Source: Limnochordaceae bacterium (GTDB lineage: Bacteria; Bacillota; Limnochordia; Limnochordales; DUMU01). Taken from it: a DNA stretch of 64,000 bases. The stretch covers positions 76,381-140,380 of the forward strand of contig JADBKQ010000005.1 in NCBI GenBank assembly GCA_014896305.1. Reading direction: 5' to 3'. The notes under the pieces are model-generated. The model was not told the DNA's origin. It worked only from the letters and a program-made list of their open reading frames with translations, and did not search any database. The position numbers were made by a program, and so were the translations under genes. The stretch's first letter is position 1, and each line of letters begins with the position of its first letter. This document shows positions 18,011 to 28,735 of this stretch, piece by piece.

Positions 18011-18799
18011 CTAACGGCGCAGGTTGTTGGCGGTCTGCAGCATCTCGTCGGAAGCTTGAATGGCCTTGGAGTTCACCTCGTAGGCACGCTGGGCCAGGAT
18101 CATATTGACCATCTCTTCGACCACCTGGACATTGGACATCTCCAAGTAACCCTGGGCGATGCTGCCCAGCCCGTCCAATCCGGCTGCTCCCGTCATGGGG
18201 GCGCCGGAGGCCGCCGTGGCAGCAAAGAGATTTCGTCCCATGCTGCGCAGCCCAGCCGGGTTGATGAAGCGGGCGAGCTGCAACTGCCCTAGGTTTTGCG
18301 GCTGGTTATTCCCCGAGGTCAGTACAGAGACCGTGCCGTCGGTGCCAACATTGACGCTGACAGCATCGGGCGGAATGGTGATTTCGGGTTGCACCACGAA
18401 CCCATCGGAAGTGACCAGGCGGCCCTGCCCGTCGATCTTGAACGCTCCGTCCCGGGTGTAGGCCAGTTGACCATCGGGCATCAGCACCTGGAAGAAGCCA
18501 TCCCCCTCGATCATCAGGTCCAGGGGGTTGTCCGTCTGCTTGAATGTTCCGGTCGTAAAGATCTTTTGAGTGGATACGGGACGCACGCCATGGCCCACTT
18601 GCAGCCCGGTCGGAATTTGCGTGCCCGCCGTCACCGGGCTGCCAGCAAAGCGGACCGTCTGATAGAGCAGGTCCTGGAAGTCGACCCGGCTGCGTTTGAA
18701 GCCCACGGTATTTACGTTGGCCAGGTTGTTGGCAATGGTATCGATGTTGAACTGCTGGGCAATCATGCCGGAACCAGCCGTCCACAGGGAACGCATCAT
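18011..18799 (-). CDS. flgG: Flagellar basal-body rod protein FlgG (FlhP-like)
   Basis: Distal rod protein of the flagellum, 262 residues. It opens with [12 protein letters not shown], then the rod-family motif [19 protein letters not shown] near residue 20. The Flg_bbr_C motif [20 protein letters not shown] lies near the end. The ATG at 18799 lies 6 bases after GGAGGAG; an in-frame GTG one codon upstream is too close to it. The position downstream of mbl and flgF matches flhP of B. subtilis. A 241-base gap separates it from flgF. Confidence 0.92.
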   Translation of the reverse strand: MMRSLWTAGSGMIAQQFNIDTIANNLANVNTVGFKRSRVDFQDLLYQTVRFAGSPVTAGTQIPTGLQVGHGVRPVSTQKIFTTGTFKQTDNPLDLMIEGDGFFQVLMPDGQLAYTRDGAFKIDGQGRLVTSDGFVVQPEITIPPDAVSVNVGTDGTVSVLTSGNNQPQNLGQLQLARFINPAGLRSMGRNLFAATAASGAPMTGAAGLDGLGSIAQGYLEMSNVQVVEEMVNMILAQRAYEVNSKAIQASDEMLQTANNLRR

Positions 18800-19040
18800 C
18801 ACAAGCTCCTCCTTCGCTTTGTCTACCTACCCGCCCCGCAGGCCAGAAAACACCCGCAGCCTGCCGTCGCGCCACAGGACTCTACTTGACTTGCTACTCG
18901 CGCCCGGTCGAGAGAGGATGCTTCGGTCGATCCGCATCCCTGGACTTCCGGCGAAGGAGTTCGCTCTGGTCCGGTCCAACGCTCAATCGGTCGTCGTCCT
19001 GCTCGCCATGGCTGGCTGCCCATCTCGCTATCTGGCCTGG

Positions 19041-19856
19041 CTATGCCATCACAGCGTTGATCAGCTTGGCGTACGTGTCGTCGTAGGTGGTAATCAGCCG
19101 GGCCGAGGCCTCATACGCTCGGTTGGCTGCAATCATTTCAACCATGGACATCACGGGTTCTACATTGGCCATCTCGAGAGCCCCTGGCTGTACTCCTCCG
19201 CTGCCTGCAGGCACCGGCGTGGGAGCACCGCTGGCTGCTGTCGGCTGCAGATACGGGCCCTGGCCCACCGGCTGCAGGTTCTGCCCGGCCGCCACCCGCA
19301 CCCGTGCCAACCGCCCCACGGTCTGGCCTGCCACCCAGAGAACGCCGTCCTCGTCGATCTGGGGAGTGGCAGTCAACGTGATCGGACCCGTGCCGCCCCC
19401 CGGCAGCTCCACCAGCACCGGCTGCCCACCCGCCGTCACCAAACGGCCCTGCCCATCCAGGTGCAACTCACCCGCCCGGGTCAGCAGGATACCCTGGCCC
19501 GGCCCACCCTGCACCTGAAGGAAGCTGTCGTCCGATAAGGCCACATCCAGCGGGTTGTCCGTCTGTCGAATTGCCCCCGGGGTCACGTCGAGAAACTGGC
19601 CGGCCAGCGCCGCTCCTTGTTCCAGCCCGCCAACGGGACGAGGCCTGCTGGCGGCAAGCTCTCCGGCTCCCGCCGTAGTCAACCACGGTTTGGCGGTCCC
19701 GGATACCTGTTGGAGCAGGACTGCCGGAAACCCCTGATAGACAGATTGTTGTCCCCGGTAACCCACAGTACTGGAGTTTGCCAGGTCATTACTGATCCGG
19801 TCCATCTCCAGTTGCTGCACCAGCATCCCACTGGCCGCGGTATACAATCCCCGCAT
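19041..19856 (-). CDS. flgF: Flagellar rod protein FlgF-like (FlhO-like)
   Basis: Rod or hook-basal body protein of the FlgE/F/G family, 271 residues. It starts MRGLYTAASGMLVQQ, with rod motif MDRISNDLANSSTVGYRG, and ends with the family C-terminal motif MVEMIAANRAYEASARLIT. The start follows a GGGGGGAGAG site; the longer open frame has no such support. Its place directly after mbl matches flhO of B. subtilis. FlgF and FlgG are hard to separate by motif; the call as FlgF rests on order. Confidence 0.87.
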   Translation of the reverse strand: MRGLYTAASGMLVQQLEMDRISNDLANSSTVGYRGQQSVYQGFPAVLLQQVSGTAKPWLTTAGAGELAASRPRPVGGLEQGAALAGQFLDVTPGAIRQTDNPLDVALSDDSFLQVQGGPGQGILLTRAGELHLDGQGRLVTAGGQPVLVELPGGGTGPITLTATPQIDEDGVLWVAGQTVGRLARVRVAAGQNLQPVGQGPYLQPTAASGAPTPVPAGSGGVQPGALEMANVEPVMSMVEMIAANRAYEASARLITTYDDTYAKLINAVMA

Positions 19857-19932
19857 GCTCTCCCCCCCTTCGGTCCTGGCTCGTGCCCATCTCCCCGTGA
19901 CGAGAGACCGACAGTGGTTCTTGTCGCACCAG

Positions 19933-19959
19933 TTTTCGGCCTGGTTTGGCCCAAACTTG
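19933..19959 (-). promoter_or_regulatory. Possible sigma-D-like flagellar promoter before flgF
   Basis: CAAG (19956-19959), a 15-base spacer and GCCGAAAA (19933-19940), against the sigma-D consensus TAAA-N15-GCCGATAT. The -10 matches at 6 of 8 positions, the -35 at only 2 of 4. The spacer contains a perfect dyad GTTTGG-C-CCAAAC (19944-19956). The flhO-flhP operon of B. subtilis is sigma-D dependent, which fits. Confidence 0.3.
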
Positions 19960-20013
19960 AGCTGCAACCGAATGGGGAGACTTCGACGTTGCCATCGCGC
20001 CGGGAACAGAAGA

Positions 20014-20035
20014 GCCGCCACCGAGCGGTGGCGGC
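20014..20035 (-). terminator. Probable terminator after mbl
   Basis: A GCCGCCACCG/CGGTGGCGGC stem, followed in the minus direction by TCTTCTGTT. It lies about 43 bases after the mbl stop and would separate mbl from the flagellar genes. The tail is only moderately T-rich. Confidence 0.5.
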
Positions 20036-20078
20036 AGCCAGCGGCAGACCAGGGAAGATCCAGAAAGGTAAATTCAAG

Positions 20079-21104
20079 CTATAAGTTACTGGCGTAGCGA
20101 CTGGGACGCTCTGCCCGGCGATCCATCCGGTCCAACGCCTCCAGATACTTTCCCGTCCCCAACGCCACGCACGAGACCGGATCTTCGGCCAGGTGAACGG
20201 GAGTACCGGTTCGCTCTGCGATCACCGTCGGCAACCCCTTCAGCAGCGAACCCCCCCCGGTCAAGACAATCCCTTTGTCCATGATGTCAGCCGCCAGCTC
20301 AGGCGGCGTCTGTTCTAACGTCCGGTTGATGCTCTCCAATATCGCCATCAACGGCTCTTGCAACGCTTCGTATACCTCGTTGCTGTGCAACGTGACCGTA
20401 CGGGGCAGCCCGGTGACCATATCCCGTCCCCGCACATCCATGGAAGCATCGTCATCCGCCGGCAGAGCGGTCCCGATCTGAATCTTGATCTCCTCCGCGG
20501 TACGCTCCCCGATCATGAGGTTGTGCACTCGCCGGACGTAGCGGGCCACGGCCTCATCCATGCGGTCTCCGGCCACCCGGAGCTGTTCGCTGACCACTTC
20601 GCCTCCCAGGGAGATCACGGCAATGTCGGTGGATCCACCTCCGATATCGACCACCATGTTGCCGCTGGCCTCATCCACGTTGAGTCCAGCACCAATCGCG
20701 GCCGCCATCGGCTCCGTGATCAGAAAGACCGAGCGGGCCCCGGCCTGTGTGGCCGCCTCCACCACCGCTCGGCGCTCGACACTGGTAACCCCCGAAGGCA
20801 CCCCGACCACAACACGAGGCCCAAAGAGGTGCCGCCGGCCAGCCACACGGCTGATGAACGCCTCCAGGAGCTTTTGGGTCACATCGTAGTCGGCGATGAC
20901 TCCTTCCCGCATGGGACGAATGGCCACAATGTTACCGGGAGTCCTCCCGATCATCTCCCGCGCCTGTTCGCCAACGGCCTTGACCTGGCCCGTGTCCTTG
21001 TCTATGGCGACCACGGAGGGCTCTCGTAGTACTACGCCACGACCGCGCACATAGACGAGAATGGTCGCCGTTCCCAAATCGATCCCAAGATCCATACCGA
21101 ACAT
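20079..21104 (-). CDS. mbl: MreB-family actin-like cell shape protein (Mbl)
   Basis: Bacterial actin that organises lateral cell wall synthesis beneath the membrane, 341 residues. Nucleotide-binding motifs are visible: MDLGIDLGTATILVY (phosphate 1), NMVVDIGGGSTDIAVISLGG (phosphate 2, near residue 158) and GIVLTGGGSLLKGLP (adenosine site, near residue 286). The ribosome site GGAGG lies 9 bases ahead. Position between spoIIID and the flhO/flhP pair identifies it as the mbl orthologue rather than mreB of the mreBCD cluster. Confidence 0.93.
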   Translation of the reverse strand: MFGMDLGIDLGTATILVYVRGRGVVLREPSVVAIDKDTGQVKAVGEQAREMIGRTPGNIVAIRPMREGVIADYDVTQKLLEAFISRVAGRRHLFGPRVVVGVPSGVTSVERRAVVEAATQAGARSVFLITEPMAAAIGAGLNVDEASGNMVVDIGGGSTDIAVISLGGEVVSEQLRVAGDRMDEAVARYVRRVHNLMIGERTAEEIKIQIGTALPADDDASMDVRGRDMVTGLPRTVTLHSNEVYEALQEPLMAILESINRTLEQTPPELAADIMDKGIVLTGGGSLLKGLPTVIAERTGTPVHLAEDPVSCVALGTGKYLEALDRMDRRAERPSRYASNL

Positions 21105-21205
21105 TTATGCAGTCCTCCAGCTCCCGCTTCCGCAGGACCACCCGCCTAATCGCTCGCAGTAGCTCCGCCTGGCGACCAGAGCAGACAGTCTGGAACAGTC
21201 TTCGA

Positions 21206-21224
21206 GGGGCTATTCCATAGCCCC
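21206..21224 (-). repeat. Hairpin between spoIIID and mbl
   Basis: A perfect 8-base inverted repeat (GGGGCTAT/ATAGCCCC) with a 3-base loop, 38 bases after the spoIIID stop. The sequence after it is not T-rich, so it may be a weak terminator, a processing site or an operator. The rest of the 157-base spacer shows no strong promoter. Confidence 0.4.
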
Positions 21225-21261
21225 GCCCGGATTCCTGCTGGAAGCGGTCGCAGCGGGGGAC

Positions 21262-21522
21262 TCAAGAAGCCCGCTGGTCGAGGCGGTATTTGCGGCGGGT
21301 CGCCTCACCCCCGCGCAGATGTCGTTCCGCTTTGTTCCCGTCGAGCACTTCCCGCACGCGTTGCGACAGCTCTTTGTTTACCTTGGGCAACCGTTCTGTC
21401 ACGTCTTTGTGCACCGTGCTTTTGCTTACACCAAAAACAGTGGCCGCCTGCCGGACGGTAGCCCTGGTATCTACAATATACGTGCTGATGTCGACCACCC
21501 GCCGACGAATATACTCCCTCAT
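21262..21522 (-). CDS. spoIIID: Sporulation transcription factor SpoIIID
   Basis: Small DNA-binding regulator of mother-cell gene expression during sporulation, 86 residues, the usual length. It opens MREYIRRRVVDISTYIV; the helix-turn-helix (TVRQAATVFGVSKSTVHKDV) covers about residues 22-41, and a basic tail follows that in the family contributes to DNA binding. The ATG has GAGGGGG 8 bases ahead. It lies just ahead of mbl, as in B. subtilis. Its presence is the best evidence in the window that the organism descends from, and may still be, a spore former. Confidence 0.95.
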   Translation of the reverse strand: MREYIRRRVVDISTYIVDTRATVRQAATVFGVSKSTVHKDVTERLPKVNKELSQRVREVLDGNKAERHLRGGEATRRKYRLDQRAS

Positions 21523-21562
21523 GCCAGCGGCCCCCTCGCCGTAGCGGCGTCCGTTGTGGTAA

Positions 21563-21590
21563 ATCTATATGGATCCGCTCGACAGGGTAT
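21563..21590 (-). promoter_or_regulatory. Possible sigma-E promoter of spoIIID
   Basis: ATA (21588-21590, within GGTATACC), a 16-base spacer and CATATAGAT (21563-21571) resemble the sigma-E pattern ATA-N16-18-CATACANT. It is about 40 bases ahead of the spoIIID start. In B. subtilis spoIIID is transcribed by sigma-E RNA polymerase. Confidence 0.4.
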
Positions 21591-21625
21591 ACCGCTCGAT
21601 GTTTCTCGAAGCTCGTCTACCAGCC

Positions 21626-22459
21626 TCAGTCCGGCGGTTGCAGGTAGGGTATGGGATCAACTGGGCTGTCGCCCATCTTTACCGCAAAGTGAACATAGTG
21701 CCGCCCTTGCGGGTCGACCGCGGCGCCCGCTCGCCCCAACGTCTGCCCTGCGTTGACCGAGTCACCCACCTGGACCAGAGCCTGCGAGAGTCCCCCGTAG
21801 ACCAGTCGAACGTCCGAAGGAGAGAGCACCTGGATGGTCAGGGACTCCAACGGGTCGTTGTACACTCGCTCCACCTTGCCTGCCAGGGACGCTTTGACCG
21901 CCACACCGGCCGCTACCCCGATGTCGATGCCGGCATGGAGACGCCAATCGTCATACACGGGATGCCGGAACCACCCATACGCTCGCTGCACTTCTCCCCG
22001 TACAGGCCACGGCCACGAACGGGCCGGCTGCGGTCTGGCCATTGTGTCGGGAGTGCCAGAATTCGAGCCCGTGTCTGTGTGTGACGCAGGCCGGTCCGCC
22101 GACTCTACGACTGTGCCAGCGGCAGGTTTGCTTGCCTGCGTCGTGGTTAATTCCGCCACCGGAGACTTGCCCTTCTCAGTTGCCGTCTGGCCTGTCTCAG
22201 TTGAAGGTTCCATCGCAGGAGCGACCAGACTGGCAGGAGCCGTACCAGGCAAGAGAGCGTTGCCCAGTGGCGGTAACCCAGTATTGATCAGAAACAGAGC
22301 GGCCACGACCACCAGAGCTGCCCCCGCCAGCATGCCCAGCCCGACAGGAGCGATCCAGCGTCCCACCCACCGTAACGAGCCCGGGAGGCGCCCCGCCGAC
22401 TGCCAGCGGTTGCGCCAGCGCACCCGCCAGCTCTGCCACCTTCTCTCTCCTTGTTGCAT
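21626..22459 (-). CDS. spoIIQ: SpoIIQ-like membrane-anchored LytM/M23 protein, catalytically degenerate
   Basis: Single-pass membrane protein with an outer LytM domain, 277 residues. A membrane segment covers about residues 37-59, a Thr/Pro/Ala-rich linker 65-145, and the LytM fold 150-272. Zinc-ligand positions are kept: H175 and D179 (HAGID) and H257. Both catalytic histidines of active M23 enzymes look lost: G223 in YGGLS and Y255 in YVHF. SpoIIQ pairs with SpoIIIAH across the forespore membranes and acts as a binding module; its place beside spoIIID and mbl supports that role. The -10 of a sigma-F promoter may lie upstream, but its -35 is missing. Confidence 0.78.
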   Translation of the reverse strand: MQQGERRWQSWRVRWRNRWQSAGRLPGSLRWVGRWIAPVGLGMLAGAALVVVAALFLINTGLPPLGNALLPGTAPASLVAPAMEPSTETGQTATEKGKSPVAELTTTQASKPAAGTVVESADRPASHTDTGSNSGTPDTMARPQPARSWPWPVRGEVQRAYGWFRHPVYDDWRLHAGIDIGVAAGVAVKASLAGKVERVYNDPLESLTIQVLSPSDVRLVYGGLSQALVQVGDSVNAGQTLGRAGAAVDPQGRHYVHFAVKMGDSPVDPIPYLQPPD

Positions 22460-22698
22460 CCTCTCACCTCACCGGTGGAGTAATCAGTTCCCCTTTGTGC
22501 AAAGTCTCACCGGCGTCCGTAGTATGGCCCGGAAACCGCCTTTCCTATGCAAGGTTGGTGCTCGCTCCCGGGTCTAGACTTTGTTGTCGCGGTTACAGGT
22601 ACCTGCCGTTGAGGGAAGGAAAGTGGAGAGAGCACGAGAACAAGACAATAGACGGATTTTGATGAGTTTCAGAAAACCAACGCTAAGGAGGGGTATTC

Positions 22699-23994
22699 AT
22701 GTTGCGGATGCGTTCCCGTAGCCGCCGCGCCGGTCTTCCCATAGCCTGGCTTCCAGCTCCCCTGGCCGCCCTTCTGGTAGTGGCCACCACCGTCACCGTC
22801 TGGGTCGCTGGGTTAGCACAACCGGTCGCAGCAGCCGTAACCCTGACGTTCGCCGGGCGGATGGGTCCGGCGGAGCTGGGAGCCTACACGAAGTTGCTCA
22901 ATGCTTACAAGCAATCCCATCCGGGAATCGAGATCCGCATTGAGAACTACGACGCGTCCCAATATGACAACAAGATTCTGGTGGAGATGGCCGCGGGGAA
23001 TGCTCCCGACGTGATGTACATCCACTATACGCGCTTTCCGCAGTATGCCAAGTCGGGTGCGTTAACTGACCTCACTCCCTTCATCGAAGCCGACAAGTTC
23101 GACCTGAACCAGTTCTTCCCCGCCACGTTGATGCAACTGCGTTACAACGGTAAGACGGGTTTGGCCATCCCGCGAGAGACCAGCAGCATCACGATGTTTT
23201 ACAACACCGACCTGTTCGACAAGCAAGGGTTGCCCTATCCCACGGCCAACTGGACCTATGACGACTTGCTGGAGTATGCTCGCAAACTGACCCGGGACAC
23301 CAATGGCGACGGCACCAACGAGTTTTGGGGAATCAACGCCCCCACCGCCTGGTTTCTGCGGGTCAACGTGCTCTGGGCCTTCGGCGGCGATATCTTGAAC
23401 CCCAGCTATACCCAGTATGTGATGGACCAGCCCGCCGCCGTAAACGCCATTCAGTGGATCGCTGACCTGTTTTGGAAGCACAAGGTCGCCCCGCCCAATA
23501 ACCAGCCGTATTTCAGCACGGGTCAGGTCGGTATGATGTACGCCGGGTATTGGGATATCGGCTATAACGCCAAGCAGAACTTCAAGTGGGATGTCCAGAT
23601 TCTTCCCCAGGGGCCGGCGGGGCGGTTCGTGCGAGTGGCCACGGGCGGGCACGCGATTCCGGCCGGTAGCAAGCACAAGAAAGAGGCATGGGAGCTGCTC
23701 AAGTATCTATCCAGCCACGAGGCGATGCTGGTCCTGGCGGAAAGCGGCACCTCGATGCCAGCGTTGCGTTCCGCCGCCCTTACGCCCGCGGTCATCTCCG
23801 GGTATCCGGAGCACCGGCGGCTCTTTGTCGAGTCGCTGCAATACGGTAGGGTTGACCCCGTCACCACCGTTTGGGACAAGATGATCGCAGAGCTGGACAA
23901 AGCCCTTGGACCCGTCTGGACGAATGAAAAGACGGCAGCACAAGCGCTCTCCGGCGTGCGGCCCATCATCGACACCCTGCTCAAGCAACAGTAA
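22699..23994 (+). CDS. ABC transporter substrate-binding protein, sugar-type, non-lipoprotein
   Basis: Family 1 extracellular solute-binding protein, 431 residues, typical of oligosaccharide or glycerol-phosphate ABC importers. A signal peptide (about residues 1-46) ends QPVAAA; there is no cysteine for lipid attachment. Binding-protein motifs include MAAGNAPDVMYIHYTRF, GKTGLAIPRETSS, and YWDIGYNAKQNFKWDV. AAGGAGGGG precedes the ATG. No permease or ATPase gene is in the window, so partners must be encoded elsewhere. It sits where murA and spoIID lie in the B. subtilis order. Confidence 0.9.
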   Translation: MLRMRSRSRRAGLPIAWLPAPLAALLVVATTVTVWVAGLAQPVAAAVTLTFAGRMGPAELGAYTKLLNAYKQSHPGIEIRIENYDASQYDNKILVEMAAGNAPDVMYIHYTRFPQYAKSGALTDLTPFIEADKFDLNQFFPATLMQLRYNGKTGLAIPRETSSITMFYNTDLFDKQGLPYPTANWTYDDLLEYARKLTRDTNGDGTNEFWGINAPTAWFLRVNVLWAFGGDILNPSYTQYVMDQPAAVNAIQWIADLFWKHKVAPPNNQPYFSTGQVGMMYAGYWDIGYNAKQNFKWDVQILPQGPAGRFVRVATGGHAIPAGSKHKKEAWELLKYLSSHEAMLVLAESGTSMPALRSAALTPAVISGYPEHRRLFVESLQYGRVDPVTTVWDKMIAELDKALGPVWTNEKTAAQALSGVRPIIDTLLKQQ

Positions 23995-24017
23995 CGAGAA
24001 AGAACCACGCGAAAACA

Positions 24018-24050
24018 AGCGCCGGGGGGTGAAAACCGCCCCCCGGTGCT
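24018..24050. terminator. Bidirectional terminator between the binding-protein gene and the atp operon
   Basis: A 12-base stem, one G-T pair, (AGCGCCGGGGGG/CCCCCCGGTGCT) with a 9-base loop. In the minus direction it is followed by TGTTTT; in the plus direction by the pyrimidine-rich CCCTCTTGCCCCTCTT. It serves the convergent genes on both sides, better for the atp side. Confidence 0.7.
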
Positions 24051-24114
24051 CCCTCTTGCCCCTCTTCCCTGGTTGCCACCTCGACCATCCGCTAGCGGCG
24101 AACAGGCGGCCCGG

Positions 24115-26018
<1,904 letters not shown>

Positions 26019-26109
26019 TCACCCCAGTTTGCCCCGACTCTCCCGACTTTTGCCGCATTTCCTACAAACGACAGCCCCGCCGGCGGGAACGATAGCCTCC
26101 CCCGCGGGC

Positions 26110-27078
26110 CTACTGTCCTCCGCCCGCGGTCAACGTCTCTGCCCCGCCGACGATCTCCACCAATTCTTTGGTGATCGCCGCCTGGCGCGCTTTGTTGTAT
26201 GACAGTTGCAGCGCTCGAAGCATCTCTTCTGCGTTTTCGGTCGCCTGGTGCATGGCGGTTCGCCTCGCCCCGTGCTCGCTGGCTTTGGCCTCCAGCAACA
26301 CCCGATAAAGCTCATTGTGAACCAGGCGCGGCAGCAGCAGCGCCAGCACCTGCTCGCGAGAGGGAACGTAAATATACTCAGCCACCGTCGTCGCTTCGGT
26401 GTCCGCTCCCTCCCCTGCCTGCTCCGGCCCCTTCCCCAACCGGGTTGCATCGCCAGTGGAAGCAATCCTGGAAGACACCAGGCGGGTCAAGGGTAGCAGC
26501 GTCTCTCGTACCGGTCGCTGGTGACCCACCCCCAGAAATTGCTGATAGATCAGGTCCACCTGGTCGACCTGGCTGGAGACGAAAAGCTCCCACAACTCGG
26601 AGCCGAGCTTCCGGGCTGTAAGAAAGTCCACGTTGTCGCCCACGGACTCTAGCCCACCTTGCACCGGCCAGCCCAGTCGTTCAAAAAAGTGGCGGCCTTT
26701 CCGTCCGATGCAATACAGCAGGTAAGGGCAGGAGTCGGACTCGATCTGGGTACGGGCGAACCGGACCAGGTTCACATTATATCCACCGGCCAGCCCCCGG
26801 TCGGACGTGATCACCACGTAGGCCACCCGGCTCACCGAAGCGCGACCGGTGACCACCGCCGGCGACACCCCGGGCAACTGGCGATGCAGCCGGGGGTCAG
26901 CCAACAATCGCCGGACCACATCCGCCAGTTGACCCGCAAAGGGCCGGGCCTGTGCCAACTGCTCTTGCGCCCGCCGGAGTTTGGCCACGGAGACCATCTC
27001 CATGGCCCGGGTGATCTGGCTGGTACTCCGGACACTATTGATCCGGCGCCGGATGTCGCGAATCGACTGGCCCACCAC
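26110..27078 (-). CDS. atpG: ATP synthase gamma subunit
   Basis: Central rotor shaft of F1, 322 residues. The N-terminal helix (IRRRINSVRSTSQITRAMEM) and the C-terminal motif near residue 285 (RTAMHQATENAEEML, LSYNKARQAAITKELVEIV) are typical. It is about 35 residues longer than most, mainly from a loop between about residues 195 and 235 (near RLGKGPEQAGEGADTEATT). The GTG start has GGGAG 7 bases ahead; the next codon is also GTG. Confidence 0.95.
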   Translation of the reverse strand: MVGQSIRDIRRRINSVRSTSQITRAMEMVSVAKLRRAQEQLAQARPFAGQLADVVRRLLADPRLHRQLPGVSPAVVTGRASVSRVAYVVITSDRGLAGGYNVNLVRFARTQIESDSCPYLLYCIGRKGRHFFERLGWPVQGGLESVGDNVDFLTARKLGSELWELFVSSQVDQVDLIYQQFLGVGHQRPVRETLLPLTRLVSSRIASTGDATRLGKGPEQAGEGADTEATTVAEYIYVPSREQVLALLLPRLVHNELYRVLLEAKASEHGARRTAMHQATENAEEMLRALQLSYNKARQAAITKELVEIVGGAETLTAGGGQ

Positions 27079-27079
27079 C

Positions 27080-28735
27080 TTACCGCTCCCCTTCCCGGGC
27101 TACTTGGTCCGCGGCGGGCACGGCGGTCACCCCAACCTGGGCCGGACCACTCTGCCTGCCCTGGCCCTGCTTGGCTACCCGCTCCGACTCCTGCACGGCG
27201 GTTGACCGGCCTGCCGGCCCCTGGAGGGAATGGACAAAGCCTTTCTTGAAAGTCTCAACCGCCTGCACCAGCTGCTGGCGCAGTTCGTCGGTGAGTTCTT
27301 TCTTCTCATCCAGGGCCGCCAGCAACGCGGTTTGCTGTGCGTGCAGGTATTGCAGGAACTGGCGTTCAAACAGCCGGACCTGCTCCACCGGCAAATCATC
27401 CAGGTACCCGTTGGTAGCCGCAAAGACCACCACCACCTGATCGACGACAGGCATGGGATGGTATTGGTCTTGCTTGAGAATCTCGGTGACCCGCTCCCCT
27501 CGCACCAGTCGAGCGCGGGTGGCACGATCGAGTTCGGAACCGAACTGGGAGAAGGCGGCCAACTCGCGGTACTGCGACAGGTCCAGCCGCAAGCTGCCGG
27601 CCACCTGCTTCATCATCTTGACCTGGGCGTCGCCCCCGACTCGGGAGACCGACCGCCCCACGTTGATCGCGGGCCGGACGCCCGCGTAGAACAGGTCCGT
27701 CTCCAAGTAGATCTGACCATCCGTGATGGAGATGATGTTGGTTGGAATGTAGGCCGAGATGTCGCCCGCCTGAGTCTCGACGATGGGCAAGGCGGTGAGC
27801 GATCCGCCTCCCAGCTCATTGCTCAGCTTGGCCGCTCGTTCCAGCAGGCGGGAGTGCAAATAAAAGACGTCACCTGGGAACGCTTCCCGGCCGGGCGGCC
27901 GGCGCAGGAGCAAGGAGACCTCCCGGTAGGCGGCGGCATGTTTCGACAGGTCGTCATAGATGACTAGCGCGTGGCGCCCGTTATACATGAATTCCTCGCC
28001 CATGGCACAGCCGGCATATGGAGCAATGTACAACAAAGGAGCAGGGTCAGCAGCGGTGGCCGAGACCACGAGGCTGTAGTCCATGGCCCCGTGTTCCTGT
28101 AACGTTTCGACCACGCCAGCCACGGTGGAGGCTTTCTGCCCGATGGCGACATAGATGCAGATGACGTCCTGGCCCTTCTGATTGAGAATCGTGTCCACCG
28201 CCAGAGCGGTCTTGCCGGTTTGCCGGTCGCCAATGATAAGCTCCCGCTGACCCCGCCCGATGGGGGTCATGGTGTCGATCGCTTTGAGTCCCGTCTGCAG
28301 CGGCTCGCGCACCCCTTGACGTTCGATCACCCCGGGAGCCCGGCGCTCCAGCGGCCGGCGACGGTCGGTATGAATCGGTCCCCGTCCATCCAGGGGTTCC
28401 CCCAACGGGTTGACCACCCGCCCAATCAGGGCCTCCCCGACGGGCACCTCCACCACCCGACCGGTGCGGCGAACCGGATCGCCTTCCTTGAGATGCGCAT
28501 AGGGCCCCAACAGGATCACGCCAATATCTTCTTCTTCCAGGTTTAGCGCAATCCCCATCAGGCCTCCCGGAAACTCCAGAAGCTCGCTGGCCATGGCCTC
28601 CTGCAGACCGTAGACCCGGGCAATCCCGTCTCCCACCTGGATGACCGTGCCGACATTTTGAATCTCCAGGTCGCCCTGGAATTGCTCGATCTCTCGCCGC
28701 AGGATAGAACTAATCTCTTCCGGTCGGATTGCCAT
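27080..28735 (-). CDS. atpA: ATP synthase alpha subunit
   Basis: Non-catalytic nucleotide-binding subunit of F1, 551 residues. Start [19 protein letters not shown] is the family start; the open frame reaches 50 codons further but into atpH. Walker A GDRQTGKT is near residue 169, and the alpha signature [15 protein letters not shown] near residue 365. About 45 residues of Ser/Gln/Gly/Ala-rich tail extend beyond the usual end (after [12 protein letters not shown]). The start overlaps atpH by 26 bases. Confidence 0.96.
   Translation of the reverse strand: MAIRPEEISSILRREIEQFQGDLEIQNVGTVIQVGDGIARVYGLQEAMASELLEFPGGLMGIALNLEEEDIGVILLGPYAHLKEGDPVRRTGRVVEVPVGEALIGRVVNPLGEPLDGRGPIHTDRRRPLERRAPGVIERQGVREPLQTGLKAIDTMTPIGRGQRELIIGDRQTGKTALAVDTILNQKGQDVICIYVAIGQKASTVAGVVETLQEHGAMDYSLVVSATAADPAPLLYIAPYAGCAMGEEFMYNGRHALVIYDDLSKHAAAYREVSLLLRRPPGREAFPGDVFYLHSRLLERAAKLSNELGGGSLTALPIVETQAGDISAYIPTNIISITDGQIYLETDLFYAGVRPAINVGRSVSRVGGDAQVKMMKQVAGSLRLDLSQYRELAAFSQFGSELDRATRARLVRGERVTEILKQDQYHPMPVVDQVVVVFAATNGYLDDLPVEQVRLFERQFLQYLHAQQTALLAALDEKKELTDELRQQLVQAVETFKKGFVHSLQGPAGRSTAVQESERVAKQGQGRQSGPAQVGVTAVPAADQVAREGER

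Noticed and set aside
22502-22511. GGTGAGACTT on the minus strand, a full match to the sigma-F -10 pattern ahead of the spoIIQ-like gene
   Set aside because: No sigma-F -35 (GYATA) lies at the needed 15-base distance; a CCATA is present but 11 bases away. Kept only as a hint.
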